64,000 nt of DNA from Paralichthys olivaceus (taxonomy: Eukaryota; Chordata; Actinopteri; Pleuronectiformes; Paralichthyidae). The notes below the pieces were generated by a model. It had not been told where the DNA came from and made no database searches. It was given only the letters and a program-made list of their open reading frames with translations. Shown here one piece after another: positions 24,241-36,962 of the stretch; within the stretch, counting starts at the first letter, position 1; each line of letters begins with the position of its first letter. The stretch covers positions 13,163,580 through 13,227,579 of the forward strand of contig NC_091104.1 in the NCBI RefSeq assembly GCF_024713975.1. The letters run 5' to 3'. The translations under genes and the position numbers were made by a program.

Positions 24241-24694
24241 TGGTGTCCATTCTGTATGGATTCATATTCGAAAGGTGCTGCAGTGCATGTTATTCCCACG
24301 AGTGTGAGCGAGCAGCAGAGACCATACACTTTCTTTTTATAAGTCAGAAAAATCTATGAAAATACGGCTAAATGACACAGAATCCATTTTTATTGTGCTC
24401 ATATGTGGTAGTTTTATATTTTTGAAAAACTCAAAAACAGTGAGTTTTCCCTCCATGTGTTCTGTGACATGATAACGTGCAGTAGGTGTATGGCGAGGCC
24501 CTGCTCGCTGTTGCCCTGTGGTTATCTTATTTATTTAGAGAGGGACATTCATGCAGCTGAAAAAATAGCCTGAAGTCGGCTTGTTGTACCAGGCGCTAAG
24601 AAGAGATTCATACAATACCTTGTGTCAAACAAAGAAACTGTATTTACCCAGCAGAGCTGATGATAAGTTCAATTTTACTGAACAAACATCACCT

Positions 24695-24742
<48 letters not shown>
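24695..24742 (+). repeat. (TG)n microsatellite
   Basis: TG run with a single C interruption near 24701, about 24 units. Confidence 0.97.
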
Positions 24743-24743
<1 letters not shown>

Positions 24744-25274
24744 CTCTGTTTGCTCTGACATCAAATGTGTATCTAGAGTAAGTTATGTTCACATGTGGTT
24801 TGCCACCTCATGGCGACAGAGGCTAATTTGCTGCTTTGAATGATGGGGTCTGGTCTGCAGAGCGACTGAAGTGACGCTGGTTGTTCATCAGCATCATGTG
24901 AAATCAAAGTAAACATTGTTTGAGGGATTCATCTGTTCACATCCACAGATGCTGTGCAATAAAAAAAGGCTTTCGAGAATCTTTTGGGCACATTTGATTT
25001 TTGAGTGAGAACGTTCTTCTAAAGTCAGCAGTGAGTTGTTCTTGAATGCAGCAGAGATAATCCGACGGATGATTTGCAGAAGATCAAGATGATGTGAAAA
25101 TTAAATCCGACCATCTCTCGAGGCTCTGGCAGACGTGGTGCAGCATTAAACAATACAGATCACATTCAGAAGCTTTATATGGAAGATCAGTTCTGCCACT
25201 TTGTTAAATAGAAAGAAAAATCTCATGGAAGTCATTATAATGAGAAACATTCTCAAAACAATGATGTTCAAACT

Positions 25275-25600
25275 TATAATAATGACTTTTATCTCAGAGT
25301 AATGATTTAGTATCTGAAAATAATGAGTGAGTAACTCAAAGTAACAATGTAATATCTCCAAATAATGACGTACTAACTCAAGCAAAGCCTGAGTATCTCA
25401 AAGTTATGACTTAATATTTCAAAATAATGACTTAGTCTCTCATAATTGTGACTTTCTATCTAATAATTGTTTTGCTCTTTCATAATCACAACTAACTATC
25501 TCATTATATGACTTTTTATTTCATATTTTAGCAATCTCATATAATTTGGACTATTTTATATTTTTAACTATCTCGTATTTTTAACTATCTCATATTTTTG
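25275..25600. repeat. Degenerate 21-bp tandem repeat array
   Basis: About 15 diverged copies of a 21-bp unit resembling TAATGACTTAGTATCTCAAAA, for example at 25280-25300, 25322-25342 and 25365-25385. Because 21 is a multiple of three, the minus-strand ORF through it shows an artefactual seven-residue periodicity (HYLEIL, CYFELL, HYFQIL). The right end grades into ATTTTTAACTATCTC units. Confidence 0.75.
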
Positions 25601-26299
25601 ATCTCATAATTTCTTTCACTGGCAGAAATGGGCTTCCATCTATTTCACATCAGCTCCTCCTGACTGTATTTTCTGAGGAGACAGGATGAGGTTCGGTGGA
25701 GACTGAGAGTCTCATTAAGATTCGATCTCTCCATCGTCTCTGCTGCCTCCCTGCAGGTGGAGGAGGACACGAACCGAGTAGTCAGCAGCCGTCACGGTTC
25801 AATATGTCATGCGAGCGACAGTGGGTGATGCTTTGTGGTGTGTACTTCACAGCACAATATTGTCCATGCACATGCAAACAGGCACACCCTTTGGCTCTCC
25901 ATTTATGAATTTTCATACGGCTCATCATGCATGAAAGATGAGTGCACCTGAGCAGGCAGCTGTTCAAAGCACAGCGTTTTCCAGGCATTTCTAGAATGTT
26001 GAAAGATGAACATGACAGCATGTGCATTCTATGACATATATTATGGACATAAAAAGACCATACTACTTTAAGTTGACATCTTGACATTATTGTGGTGTTT
26101 CTATCACTTTACATCGTCCCTACAGAGTAAGGGACATAAACCATAGGATGTACGACTTGAAGATAAGTGTATAAAGTCTAGTGTTTACAAAGTCTTTGTA
26201 AAGACTCATTTAGAGACAAATCTCGATTTACCACTTAATAGGATAAAACATTAAACAATGTAAATATAGAAAACCCTTCAAGCTAGAATGGCTCTCACA

Positions 26300-26525
26300 G
26301 CAGAAACCTCCACCAAGGCCCAACAGTCCCATCAAGCTGCAGCAAATTACGTACACTCATAGATGAGTTCCCTAAATATGTCTGATTTTTTAAAAATTTT
26401 AATTAAAACTTTGAAAATTTTAAAACACAGTCTCATCTTGCAATGTTGATCCGTCTTGGTGTGGATCTGGATCTACACCAAAATTCAGTGGGTTCCTCCC
26501 TGACACACACAACATCCACACCAGC
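26300..26525 (+). repeat. Fish dispersed repeat, family with GGGTTCCTCCCTGAC
   Basis: Begins ACCTCCACCAAGGCC and contains GGTGTGGATCTGGATCTACACC, then GTGGGTTCCTCCCTGAC. The same phrases recur at about 28070-28520, 33080-33145 and 46255-46440. Confidence 0.5.
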
Positions 26526-27119
26526 CTGATTACATCACAGCGATGCTACTGGGCTGATGCTTTTTGAAGGCTCCTTCAAACGCGACCAAATCATACGTCC
26601 TTTCATTCCATAACCGAACTGACAACATGCCGACATCAGAGTCATGCCCGTCTACAAACCAATCAATGTCAAGAATAGACGCAGTCCACGTTGGTGATGA
26701 TGACAGGACGAACGTAGGTAAATGTAAAACCCAAACTATCCAGATCAAATGTAAACATGTAACAAAGACAATAACCTTGGTCCAAACTTTCAGGTATGAA
26801 AATGCTCCTGACGTCATTTATCATAATTTCGAGATGCTTTTCATGCATGCAGTAGCACTCCCCAAGACCTAGACAGACTTTGATGTGTAAAATTCATGTT
26901 CCCTTTTAAAAATGTGTGAGTTTGAATATTTTTCCACCTCATTAAACCCACACAGGAGAGTGTAGCCTACTGTACATATGAAGAAGCCCCTGTGAACACA
27001 GGGAGAGGATGATGTGGAGCAGAGCTGATCTATAGATATATAGATCTAAATATAGATATCATGCAGGAAGATTTTTGATGTTTAACAAATTAGTATTGCA
27101 CGGCTCATGTAGGTAAAGA

Positions 27120-27530
27120 AGGCTGAAGGAAAACACACATCATCCCGTTGTTGACGTAGGATGATTGCAGCATTCAAACAAATACAATAATTATACAACC
27201 ACCTTTTTTTCCTTCTATAAGCAGAGAGTGCTGCATTATTGCTCTGCCACAGGTGCATTCAGCAGTGAAGGACGTTACTGATGTTATAGCTACTGAGGCT
27301 GAACACATGGATAATGAACCTATAAAATATTATCTCGCTGAACGCAGCCTTTCTTAAGCTCCTTTATTGTTTCACCCTTTCTGGTTAAAGACGTTCGCGG
27401 CATTCGTTGCTTAAGAAGTGGACACACACGGAGATTGTCCTGCTATTTATAAATTACCTCACCCATGCGAAAGCCATTGACCTTGTCAAGGAAGGAAAAC
27501 GAGTCAGTTAGTAATCTATCAAGCGATATG
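27120..27530. other. Repeat-poor block, candidate regulatory element
   Basis: Contains AACAAATACAATAATTATAC, TATTATCTCGCTGAACGCAG and GCTATTTATAAATTACCTC, with no repeat hallmark or ORF. The mix of AT-rich factor-like words in otherwise unique sequence resembles vertebrate conserved noncoding elements. Conservation cannot be seen from one genome. Confidence 0.25.
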
Positions 27531-27684
27531 GGGGGGGCGGGTAAGGAGATTGAGGTTGAATAACAATTAGACATGGGTTCTGATATTAGTTTTCACCAAT
27601 CCTGATTCTGACGCCAGTGGCCACCACCATGGACCTGGTTGGCATTAAAGACTAGAAAAGTAATGATGAGTAAAAATCTGCTTT

Positions 27685-27840
27685 TTAATGTGGGTGTGAC
27701 TGGATGTTTGTCTTTATGTGTCAATCCTGTGACGGACTGGTGACCTGACTGTGCCCCGCCTCTCGCTCAATGTCAGCAGTGATTGGCTCCACCCCCTGTG
27801 CGACCCTCAGAGGATAAGTGTTATAGATAATGGATGGACT
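27685..27840 (+). repeat. Common teleost SINE-like repeat, 3' part
   Basis: Reads CCTGTGACGGACTGGTGACC, GCCCCGCCTCTCGCTCAATG, GATTGGCTCCACCCCC and ends AGATAATGGATGGA, a phrase order very common in fish genomes. It is the best preserved copy in the window. Confidence 0.75.
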
Positions 27841-28059
27841 GATGTGTGCTTTTCAAATAAAGACCATTAAATTACAACGTTAGCTCCTTCAGGCACAGCT
27901 CTGCATAGTTAACCCCATAATGGCCACTCAGTTGAGTGCATACCTCTGCCAACAGTCCACTTAAATTCAAACAAGCCGTCCAGCTAAGGCCACGTTACGT
28001 TTACTCAACTCCACATTGCAGGTAAGATTCTAGTTGTTACCATCTGAAAAATAACAGCT

Positions 28060-28525
28060 GAAAATAACATGAAATCCATGATCTGCCCCTTTGGATCTGC
28101 ACCAACATTTAACGTGTTCTGACCTGGCTCATTTCCCATCCTTCCACCAAGTTGGATGAATATCTGTTGAGTAGTTTTTGTTTAATTCTGCTGACAAACA
28201 CATCCACCAACCAACCAATGAACTAGTCAATCTTAGCTCTGCCAAGGCCTCACAGTCCCTCATGAAACCACATTTGGATCTGGACTTTTATTTTGATCTG
28301 CACCAAATTGCACACAATCAGCATTTTTTTCATCAAGATCCATTAATGTCATCAAGGAGAAATCAATGAAAATGGCCCCTTCTAGTAAAAAAAAACCTCT
28401 TGGGTCCGCATGAAAATTGAATGGGTTGTTTCCTGACCCGTATCACATCCTTTTATCAGATTTTGTGGAAATCCATCTTGTAGTTTTTCTGTAATCTTGC
28501 TTACAAATAAACAAACCAACCAACA
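28060..28525 (+). repeat. Two tandem copies of a fish dispersed repeat
   Basis: Copy one runs about 28070-28205 (GGATCTGCACCAACATTTAA, GTAGTTTTTGTTTAATTCTG, CCACCAACCAACC). Copy two runs about 28225-28525 (CTGCCAAGGCCTCACAGTCC, TTGATCTGCACCAAATTGC, GGGTTGTTTCCTGACCC, ACAAACCAACCAAC). Same family as 26300-26525 and 46255-46440. Confidence 0.55.
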
Positions 28526-28694
28526 AAACAAGCAAAAAAACACAACATCCTTGGTTGTGGTAAAAAGGTATTTTGCAGAGCTGAATTTTTTTTTCTACTT
28601 TCATCAACATCTGCTGATGTGGGGGGAAAACTGGACAGTTGTGTCGGAAGTGGAGCCTTATGTATGTCAACAAATACCTAACACACCACAGCTC

Positions 28695-28696
<2 letters not shown>

Positions 28697-28750
<54 letters not shown>
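28697..28750 (+). repeat. (TG)27 microsatellite
   Basis: Uninterrupted TG dinucleotides. Confidence 0.98.
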
Positions 28751-28751
<1 letters not shown>

Positions 28752-28829
28752 TGAATTGCAGTCATCAGTCATGCATGTTCTCTCAGTACTTCGCAGCAGA
28801 TCCACTGCCATAAGCATTTTCTCTGCCTT

Positions 28830-29370
28830 TTAACAAAGTGGGTTAGTTTAAGGGCTCAAAGCACTTTGCATTAGCTTCTCCTCCAACTCCCCTACTGTAC
28901 GTCTGATAACACAGCAGCTTCTCTGCCGCCCATAAACTGGGCTTCCTCTGAAATTAGAAGTCACGCTGGGTTTGACCACCGAGTAAAACAATCTGTTGAT
29001 CCAATCGGCTGGCTGCGTTTATGGAACCATCAGCGCTGGAGCTCGGTGAATCCATCACACTTAACATCCACTCTGGAGTAACAAGCAACACGCCATCACA
29101 TCAGGCAGTGATGTAGCAGTGGAGGAGGAGGTGTGCGTCCTGTTGAGGTTATGATCCATCCATCCACACTGTGTACGCATCTCTGATAATAGGCACTCAA
29201 TTACCACCATGAGAGAGATGGGTGTCCTTTTTTTAACTGCTCATTGGTCATGTTAAAACCTACAGCTCTTATTAAACCGTCCTCTGAGGCCTGAGGCCAA
29301 TGATCACCTGAACAGTAAAACCAGTCGACTGAGTCTCTCACAGTATTTCATGAAAAGCTGCTGTGTGCAA
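28830..29370. other. Repeat-poor block, candidate regulatory element
   Basis: Even composition and no repeat words. Includes GCACTTTGCATTAGCTTC, CCGCCCATAAACTGGGC and CTCAATTACCACCATGAG. No ORF of note. Function is unknown; listed because it stands out from the surrounding debris. Confidence 0.25.
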
Positions 29371-29599
29371 CCTCATACATGTTGTACATGTTTAAGAGTC
29401 ACATGCTCTTTATTAGACTTTATTTAGCAATTTTTTTTATTGCATATATCCATAGACATGGAGAGCCAATTATAAAGGACAGTAAAATAGACCTATATAT
29501 GCACAGTCCAGTGACAGATAAGAAAAATGCATGTATACATTCCTTTTGGAAAATGTGTTTAACCGACTTTCTTTCAGAGTTAGAGGAAAAAGGTTGAGG

Positions 29600-31900
29600 G
29601 CAGTTTTATGTCTGTGCTTGGAGGAGGTTAGCTTAGCTTAGCATAAAGAAACATAAGACAACAGGAACCCAGTCTCAGGAAAGTTGATGCATCATTCAAG
29701 AAAACCGCAGAGCCGCTCACAGAGTCTTGTCCAATAACCCACAAAACTGATGGAAGTAGACACAGGTGATGGAAAAACGAGAGAGGGACGCTTGACTCGA
29801 TTCTGTTGGCTAGTCTGAAAATAATTCAATTCCACTGCCACCACATTACGCATTAAATACACAAGTTAATTCAAAGGCCAATGAAAAGAAAGTATCAAAA
29901 ATCATTATCATTATTTAAAATGAATGAAATGGCCAAGGGCAGCTGGGATAAAAGAGTTATTGACCGTAGACCAGCAGGTAAAAGCAAAAGTAAGAAGTGA
30001 TACAATGAATTATGATAAATAAAACAGGGATAAAGGAGGAATAAAATAAGGTGGTGTTGACAATAAAAAAAAAATCCTCCCAAAACTTTCCAAATTAACT
30101 CCTGCTTTATATAAATATTGAAAAATGCTCCTCTCTGAGTCTCATCAGTCGTAAACACAATAATCATGCAGAGTTTGGGTTTCTGCTAAAGCTGCATAGG
30201 GACTGACACTGAAACAAATTAACTGGCTGTTGCTGTTACAATACAGCAGATTGAAAAATACTTAATTCCTCTGTTTGGGACAAATAAAATCCTTGAAGCA
30301 ACAATGTAACCCGGTATTTGGTCTAATGTGAGTGACTTCTGCAGCACATCAGCTGTTTACCGAGCTTTATTCACTAAACCCTGCTGCGACCAGCAACGTT
30401 AAAGGTTTCCTTTGCTCTCTGGGACTTTGAGGGGTCTGTAAAAAACAGAAGTTTCCAGAGAATAAACTAAACTTTTGTGTAAAAATGGATCTGGCAGAGA
30501 AGCTGGTGTCTCGTCTGACATTTGTGCTGAACATGAGATGCAGCTTCTCAGAGGTCAAACACACCAAACTTCTGTGGGTCCTCGTTAGAAGGCGAAGTGC
30601 ACAGGCTGCTGCAACAGGGAATATGGCAGCAGAGGTTATTTTATTTATCTGTGCACTTCTCTCCTCTTCTTCCTCCACAAAGATACATTGAATATATTTG
30701 GATTTAGTAACACATTAGTTTGGTATGAAATTAAACTTTCTGGTGACAGGATTTTACACGCAGCTACCTACATGTATGTATTTCTTTCTTATAATTCCTA
30801 ATATATTACTTCAGAATTATATTTTGTTCTATAATAAAACAATATAAGAAATAAAAACTGGTTTCTGTTTCATTGAGAGTCTTTTGAGAATACAAATGAG
30901 GGTTCTCCCTCACCTCGGGGATCATTTACATATTGTTTATTAACCTTTTGATATTAAGCATGAGACGGTGCATTGGGATGGAAACTTGACTAGCATGTTT
31001 GTAATTTCCCATTTTCACAAGCAATAACACCACAAAATGTCACTGAAGCTATTAGCATGAAATTTTCCTGACACAACCTAATTCAGCCTTTTTTTTCTCC
31101 TCTCCCTCGTCTACAAACCCCCGAGGTTCTTGTCACTCTGATAAACAACTTTAGCCTCACTCCATCGCAGCCTCCTGTCTGGCTTTGAACCCAGCTTCCT
31201 GCTCACACCAGACAGTTTAACACAGGTTTGATATTTTTAATTTCTATAATAAGACTCATTTGCCAAAAACAAAATGGAGCTGATAACAACCTCAAATAAC
31301 AATCTCCTGGTTTCCTTTAAATGACGGTTGTGGACCTCTGCTCTTGTGTGTATGAATGTTTTTGAAACCAATCAATCATCCATATATTAGATTAAGAAAT
31401 GTGCCACAGCTTGATTGGTTTGGTTGATGCCGTTTAATGAATGATTCTATATTTACATGTTTGTCACATCTTTAAAATAGTTTGACCCTGGAATAATTTG
31501 ACTCCTCAATTCAGAAAATTAATGTTATATTGGAGCTGACTGATGTTTTGCATTAAAAGTCACTTCTAAATACTGTAGTATAAAATAGTAGCAAAGCCTG
31601 TATGTTAAACTCAGTATGAAATCATGATTTTGACACTTTCCTGACCGATCTCTTTTGCCCTGAATCAAATGATGTCAAGTAAGTGTAGCTGGTTTCCTCC
31701 AGCAACGCCATAAAGCCTGAAATAACACTTTGGAAATCGTTAAATGAGGTGAATTATTTCTGCCAGTGTGAGATCATATGTAAAACCTTGCATCCATTGA
31801 AGCAAAGTGCAGCTGCATGGACTCACAGCAACATTAAATCGAGCAGTGGTGACTCCACTCCCTCCCCCCTCCACTGCTATGAGCAAACACAATTACACAC
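29600..31900. other. Intergenic, one repeat copy, otherwise AT-rich
   Basis: The inverted TAGCTTAGCTTAGCAT repeat is at about 29620-29790 and a polyA-like AAAAAAAAA at 30065. No gene is supported; ORFs on both strands at 30367-30691 overlap and lack any recognised domain. Confidence 0.5.
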
Positions 31901-33240
31901 CTTACATTGTTACATTACCTCCACCGAAGAGGTCATATCTTCATTCTGGATTTCTACGTGTCTTGGTGGAGAGATGGATCACGGGCCGAGAAATAAATAT
32001 TGGTGTGGATCTGGACAAAGAGATTCTTTTACCACTTTCTGTAATTTCATTTTGAGAGGAGGATTTTCATTGGGAATCCTTAGTGGATGTTGATTAAAAA
32101 AAATAATCAGGCACATTTATAGGGCAGATATCTATGAGTGTGTGAAATTCAGTGCAGCTTGATTTAATTTAAAGGGGATTGTTTGGCCTAGGGTCTTTTC
32201 TTCAAACATGTGACAGTGACCTGCAGTAATTGAGCTGGAGTAAAGACTTGCTGCAGGACTCTGAAGCTGCACCACCACTTCTGCTCATAGTCACATGGTC
32301 CTCAAGAGTCTGACGAGAATATGTAGGTCCCTGTAAGATCTGAAAGGCTGATCCAGATGTCACATTTAAAGAAACAGCTTTGACACTAAAGCATGGACAC
32401 AAGATCTATTGTTCAAATGAGTTCAAACTTCATTTTTATTAGTCTCTTTTTGTGTCTTGAGTGTTTTTGTGGATAATCAGTATTCTGTGGGGTTGTGTAC
32501 ATGCTCAGTGGAAGGTTAAGATTCAGGGCACTTTTATATTTGCGTCCTGACAGGTGCTTGTACTTTCTTACTCCAGAAAACCAACGTGGCCGCTTCACTG
32601 TGTAGAATTCAAATGCAGGGAGAAACACTGAGCATCTGCGGACGTAGCAGGAGCTCAGTGTGTGAAGTACGGGATTAAAAATGTCTGATCCATTTAATCT
32701 CAAAGTTAACACACACAAAATGCACACGAGATCTAGCACACAGATCAAGCTCTACTAGGTGGATCCTTCCCGGACCAACATATCCCATGAGTCATTGCGC
32801 TTCTGTGATGAATTGTTTTTCAAAGAGATAATTACGGCAGGAAAAGAACGTCAGAATGTCAGAAAATGGAACAGCTAATGGTACATGTGTTTAAAAGAAA
32901 AACATTTTTTTCAACATTTAAATAAACCAAAGAGCTTATTCATAGCTCTGTTGCTAAAAAGAACAGATCGTTTCCTGACGGTTCGGCTGACGCTGTCTTC
33001 CTGGCCGATGATGCACCCGACATCAGCTGCATAGACAGGGTCCTCCGAGGGATGCGGCCCCATAGTGTCCATGAGTCGTCACACCAAAAGTGAATGGGTT
33101 TTAAAATCATTTCAGTAGTTTTTGTGTGATCCTGATACACAAACCAACAGTGATGAAATGGGTGCATCACATCGGGCTGTGGATGTGATTCATGCTGTAC
33201 ACATCTCGATCACAGGTGGTTTGGCTGAGGCCGTTTTGAC
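31901..33240. other. Intergenic, fish repeat fragments
   Basis: Fragments of the dispersed family with TCTTGGTGGAGAGATGGAT and GGTGTGGATCTGGAC at about 31910-32050, and GTGAATGGGTTTTAAAATC...CAGTAGTTTTTGTGTGATCC at 33085-33145. Nothing else is recognised. Confidence 0.45.
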
Positions 33241-33364
33241 AGCTTTTAATTCTGCAGTGGATTGAGTCATGGTTCCTGCGCTGCCTCTGTTAAACTGCCG
33301 TTGGCTGTAAGCAGGTGCGGATTAATATGCCGGGACAGAAATGCATCCCTGATGTCAATTGACC

Positions 33365-33640
33365 TGACCTCCCTCTCTGCCTCTCACTCCCCCCACCCCC
33401 TCTTTGTACCCCTTCACACGATCTTTCTACACGTTCATCCTACTACTTTTCCCATCTTCTCCTCCCTCCGCTGTCTGCCCCTGCCTTCCCTTCATCGTGC
33501 CTTACTCTTTCCCTCTCTTCCTCCCCTGTGTCTTCCCCTCACCCGTTCTCCATTTTCCCTCTTTAATTTCTATGTCTACCCATGTCTCCCCCCACCGGTC
33601 CTCTATCCCTGCCTTTCCTGCTGCTCTGCTCCGTTTCTAG
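33365..33640 (+). repeat. Pyrimidine-rich (C/T) tract
   Basis: About 275 bases of nearly pure C/T runs broken by short words (CTCCCCCCACCCCCTC, CTTTCCCTCTCTTCCTCCCC). It accounts for the proline/serine-rich ORFs here, which are not genes. Strand-asymmetric tracts of this sort can form triplex DNA. Confidence 0.7.
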
Positions 33641-33649
33641 CAGATAAAA

Positions 33650-36600
33650 TGAAGTCTGCCCATCGGGAACATGATAAACAGGCTCCATTTCGCTGGGTAC
33701 CAGGAGTCACGGTTCCATCCTCCTCCTGCCAGCATGGGAACGCAGCCTTTTAACTCCTCTTCCGCTCCTTCCCTCCTGGGCCCATACGCTGGCACCTCTT
33801 ACGTGGAAGACATGAGTGATTCCTCTCTAGACTTCCATCTCTCAACTTCAGAGAACACTGAGTAAAACCCCTCAAAGTGATAAGAGCCTTTCATTACATG
33901 TGACATCTCTAATAGCTCATTTATTTACTGATCTTAAAGCTGTTTCAATCACATGTTTCGTCACATGCAGATGACTCAATCATTGCTCATTCAGGAGCGA
34001 GGTCCTAGGTGTATGTATGGAACTCATCATTGTCTTTTCAGAACTACAGCAGGCTTCAATATTTAATCTGATTGTGTGTGCATACGTGTGTGTGTGTGTG
34101 ATTTGTGCAACATTTACATCATATGATCTTGACATGTTTGGACGTTGGTGTTTGCTCCTGTTGCAACCCATTGTGAAGTCAGCCATTCGTTTGTGAGCTC
34201 TTGTTTTGAAGCCTCAAGTTTGGCATTTTGTCCAGCGCCATCTTGTTTTTGGAAATTAGAAGTAACCACATTAGGAGCTGTGGGGGGGTGGAGCCTGACT
34301 GAGACCTTGAGGACACTGCACGCCAACGTACACGAGACCTGCTCCCATCAGCATGATAGTTGTGGTATCCATGCCCCACTGCATACAGTACTTTATCATC
34401 TGTTTTACTAATGGTATGATGGTAATGTGCAAAATCAACATCATACTGTGTTAAAGAGGACTTCCTTTTTCAACCCCTGGAGTCGCCCTCTGCTGGACAT
34501 TCTAAAGATTACAAGTTTCAGGCACTTCCGAATTGGCTTCACTTTTTTTATAAACTCAGCCAATTTCAACCATAGACCATAAAAGATAGACAACATGAGG
34601 GCTCCCCAAAAACCAAAGGGTTTTAATCACCCTCGGGTGGCTGGTTAAGTTATCTGTAATTAACTCCACAACCTCCATGTTAGTGGCTGGGACATGGACC
34701 AAACTAAAAACTTAAAATACACATCATTCATTTTTTTTCATAGATGTTTTCTGTCATTTTAAGCTGTTGTTATCACACTGATGTATGTTCAGATGTTCAT
34801 TTTTCTTCATCAGGTGCGCTACTCTAAGTAGGAGAACTCTAGCTTTGGTTCTAGCTTTAGAACATTTGAAATCTCTGTCTCGACCTCCGATCCTGTGGTC
34901 GTTTACACTGACCACAATCCTCTGTTGTTCCTGCAGCGATCAGCTTTTGCAAACCGTAGGCTGCTCCGCTGGAGTTGAGCCCTGCAAGGACTACCACTTG
35001 AAATCAAGCATGTCAAAGGAAAGGACAATTATTAGGTCAGTGTCACATGTGGTCATTAAGGTTTTTTTTGTGTGTGAAAATTATATTCACTTTGTACTGC
35101 AGTGATTTTGTCTTTAAGAATAAAAATGATGAAAAAGTGTGAATACTGGTTATTTAAGTTGATGTTTTGGACATTATATAGCTGTGGGGTCTGTTCAAGC
35201 ATCTTGAGACATTTACTTTTGTTGTGTGACATGCCATCAAATCTGTGATGCAGTATCTGTTGTCTGTTAAGGGCCATAGAGATAACATGGAGATCAGAAT
35301 CCAGGTCACAGGTTCCACAGCTCATCAGGAGCAATGGGAAGCAGCTGGCACCTCCCTCAGCTGGTGGCACTGAGCGGAGGCTGGGAGGGTTTATAAGGAG
35401 GTTTGACGTCCTTGTTCTGTTGGTTGTTTGTTGTCAGAGAGTCAACACCTTCAGTTGGTTCTCTGAGTTTGTGTTTTTGGTTTTGTGTTGTTGGTTTTGT
35501 TTGATCCTAAGAGTTAGTTCTTTGCCCATTGTTATTTACCACCCTTGCCTGTTTTGTTGCAGTGCAAGTGTTTTGTTAGTTTCCCCAACAGCTGCCTCTG
35601 TGTACCAGGCTTTTGTTGGTGGGGGGGCTGCAACGCTTGGTTCAAGATTGTCACACAATGTCTGAATTTGTCATTTCTTACCAACGTGGAGAAGCATCAC
35701 TTCCCATCTTTTACTCGTGGATAATAAACTGGTACGTCTGAATGTGTGACGCACATATTCAGCTCTTTTCTATTAGGGAGAGGAACAAATTGCAGGACCT
35801 TCATACTTGTCACAGATTGTTAAGTTCGCCACATCACAGAGTATATGGCGCTTATAATTTGCACTCTGATGACAGCCATCCAAAGTCATTTCCACTACGT
35901 TCCATCTGTATAATGTGAACATTTATAATGCTTTTCAGAAGCAAAGTTATTATTTTCTAAACCAGATCGGACTATTAAGGCTCACATCAGTGTTCCTGTG
36001 GGATTTGTCCTTCCTGTTTTAATAAACATTGAAATTCTTATTTTATAAAATGTTCCAAAGCAAAGCCTGCTGTGTCTTTCATATTCCAGAGAGCATATTG
36101 TTTCCATTAATTTATGTTGCCTATGGCATGAGAATCACATATTCGACTACAAGGTTGCACACTTGGCAATCCATCACAATCACAATGTTGTCAGCTTCTC
36201 CTTTTTACCAGTCTCCTGCTGTCATCATCTATTTATGTAGCACTGGTGCCCAACAATAATATGACAATGACAAAATGTTCACTCACAACTTTAAGTGTGT
36301 ATCAAGTTTCAAACTGTCTGGATGTCCAGGATAAAGGACATTTTAGATTTTTAAATGCTGTAGAGAGCCAAGAATAATGGAGCTCCTTTGTGTTTATATC
36401 AGAATGAAAGATCAGATTTCTGCTGATTGCTTTGTCCAGCATCTCTGGCCATCAGAAGTGATGCATTTTGGGATGCCTAACCATATAAATCCAACATCCC
36501 CTAGTTTGACTCTATTTTGTCTGTCTCCTCAAGCTTTCAGTTTCCAGCTCTCTCAACACAGGAGAAAAACGACTGATGCATTTTATATTGCACTCACACT

Positions 36601-36950
36601 ATACTACTGTGCGTGCATCATTAACCACCAGGAGATGATTACTTCCAAAATGAAATCTATAATGAGGATGAAGTGCATGGCTTTAAAATGTGTCCTTTCA
36701 GTGTTCCTTTTTTTTCTTCTTTTGTTACTAACCTGTGTATTTGGTTGTTTCCTTTAGCTGCCTCCTGTATAGTCTCTGTGTTCCCCTCACCGTGCAAGAT
36801 TGTCTGTTTCATCCCTGTTTGTTACGTTGCAATCTGTTCTGTTCCTGCTTTGTTTCTGATCATGTTCATGAGCTTTTGAGAATTGTTACAGAATGCGAAC
36901 ACACTCTGTCCTTTTCACAGAGTTCATACACTTGTGCTTTTTCCATTTGA
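33650..36950. repeat. Intergenic with composite inverted-repeat element debris
   Basis: About 34145-34330 and 34440-34760 hold pieces of the family seen intact at 36963-37383 (GCGCCATCTTGTTTTTGG, TTGGCTTCACTTTTT, CATAGACCATAAAAGATAGA, CCATGTTAGTGGCTGGGACA). A (GT)n run lies at 34088-34100. The remainder up to 36950 shows no gene or named repeat; the ORFs at 35420-35665 and 36377-36950 are frame-overlapping and unsupported. Confidence 0.5.
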
Positions 36951-36962
36951 TGGGCTCATACA

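Larger units (their letters stand above)
24241..26290. other. Intergenic DNA after htr1b
   Basis: No gene. Contains a TG microsatellite and a degenerate 21-bp tandem array, listed separately. ORFs at 25696-25908 and on the opposite strand at 25782-26087 overlap each other and look like chance frames. Confidence 0.6.

Noticed and set aside
28443..28833. ORFs with His-Thr or Val-Cys runs
   Set aside because: Translations of the TG microsatellite.
33262..33753. 163-aa ORF
   Set aside because: Runs through a C/T-rich tract; the Pro/Leu/Ser composition follows from the DNA.
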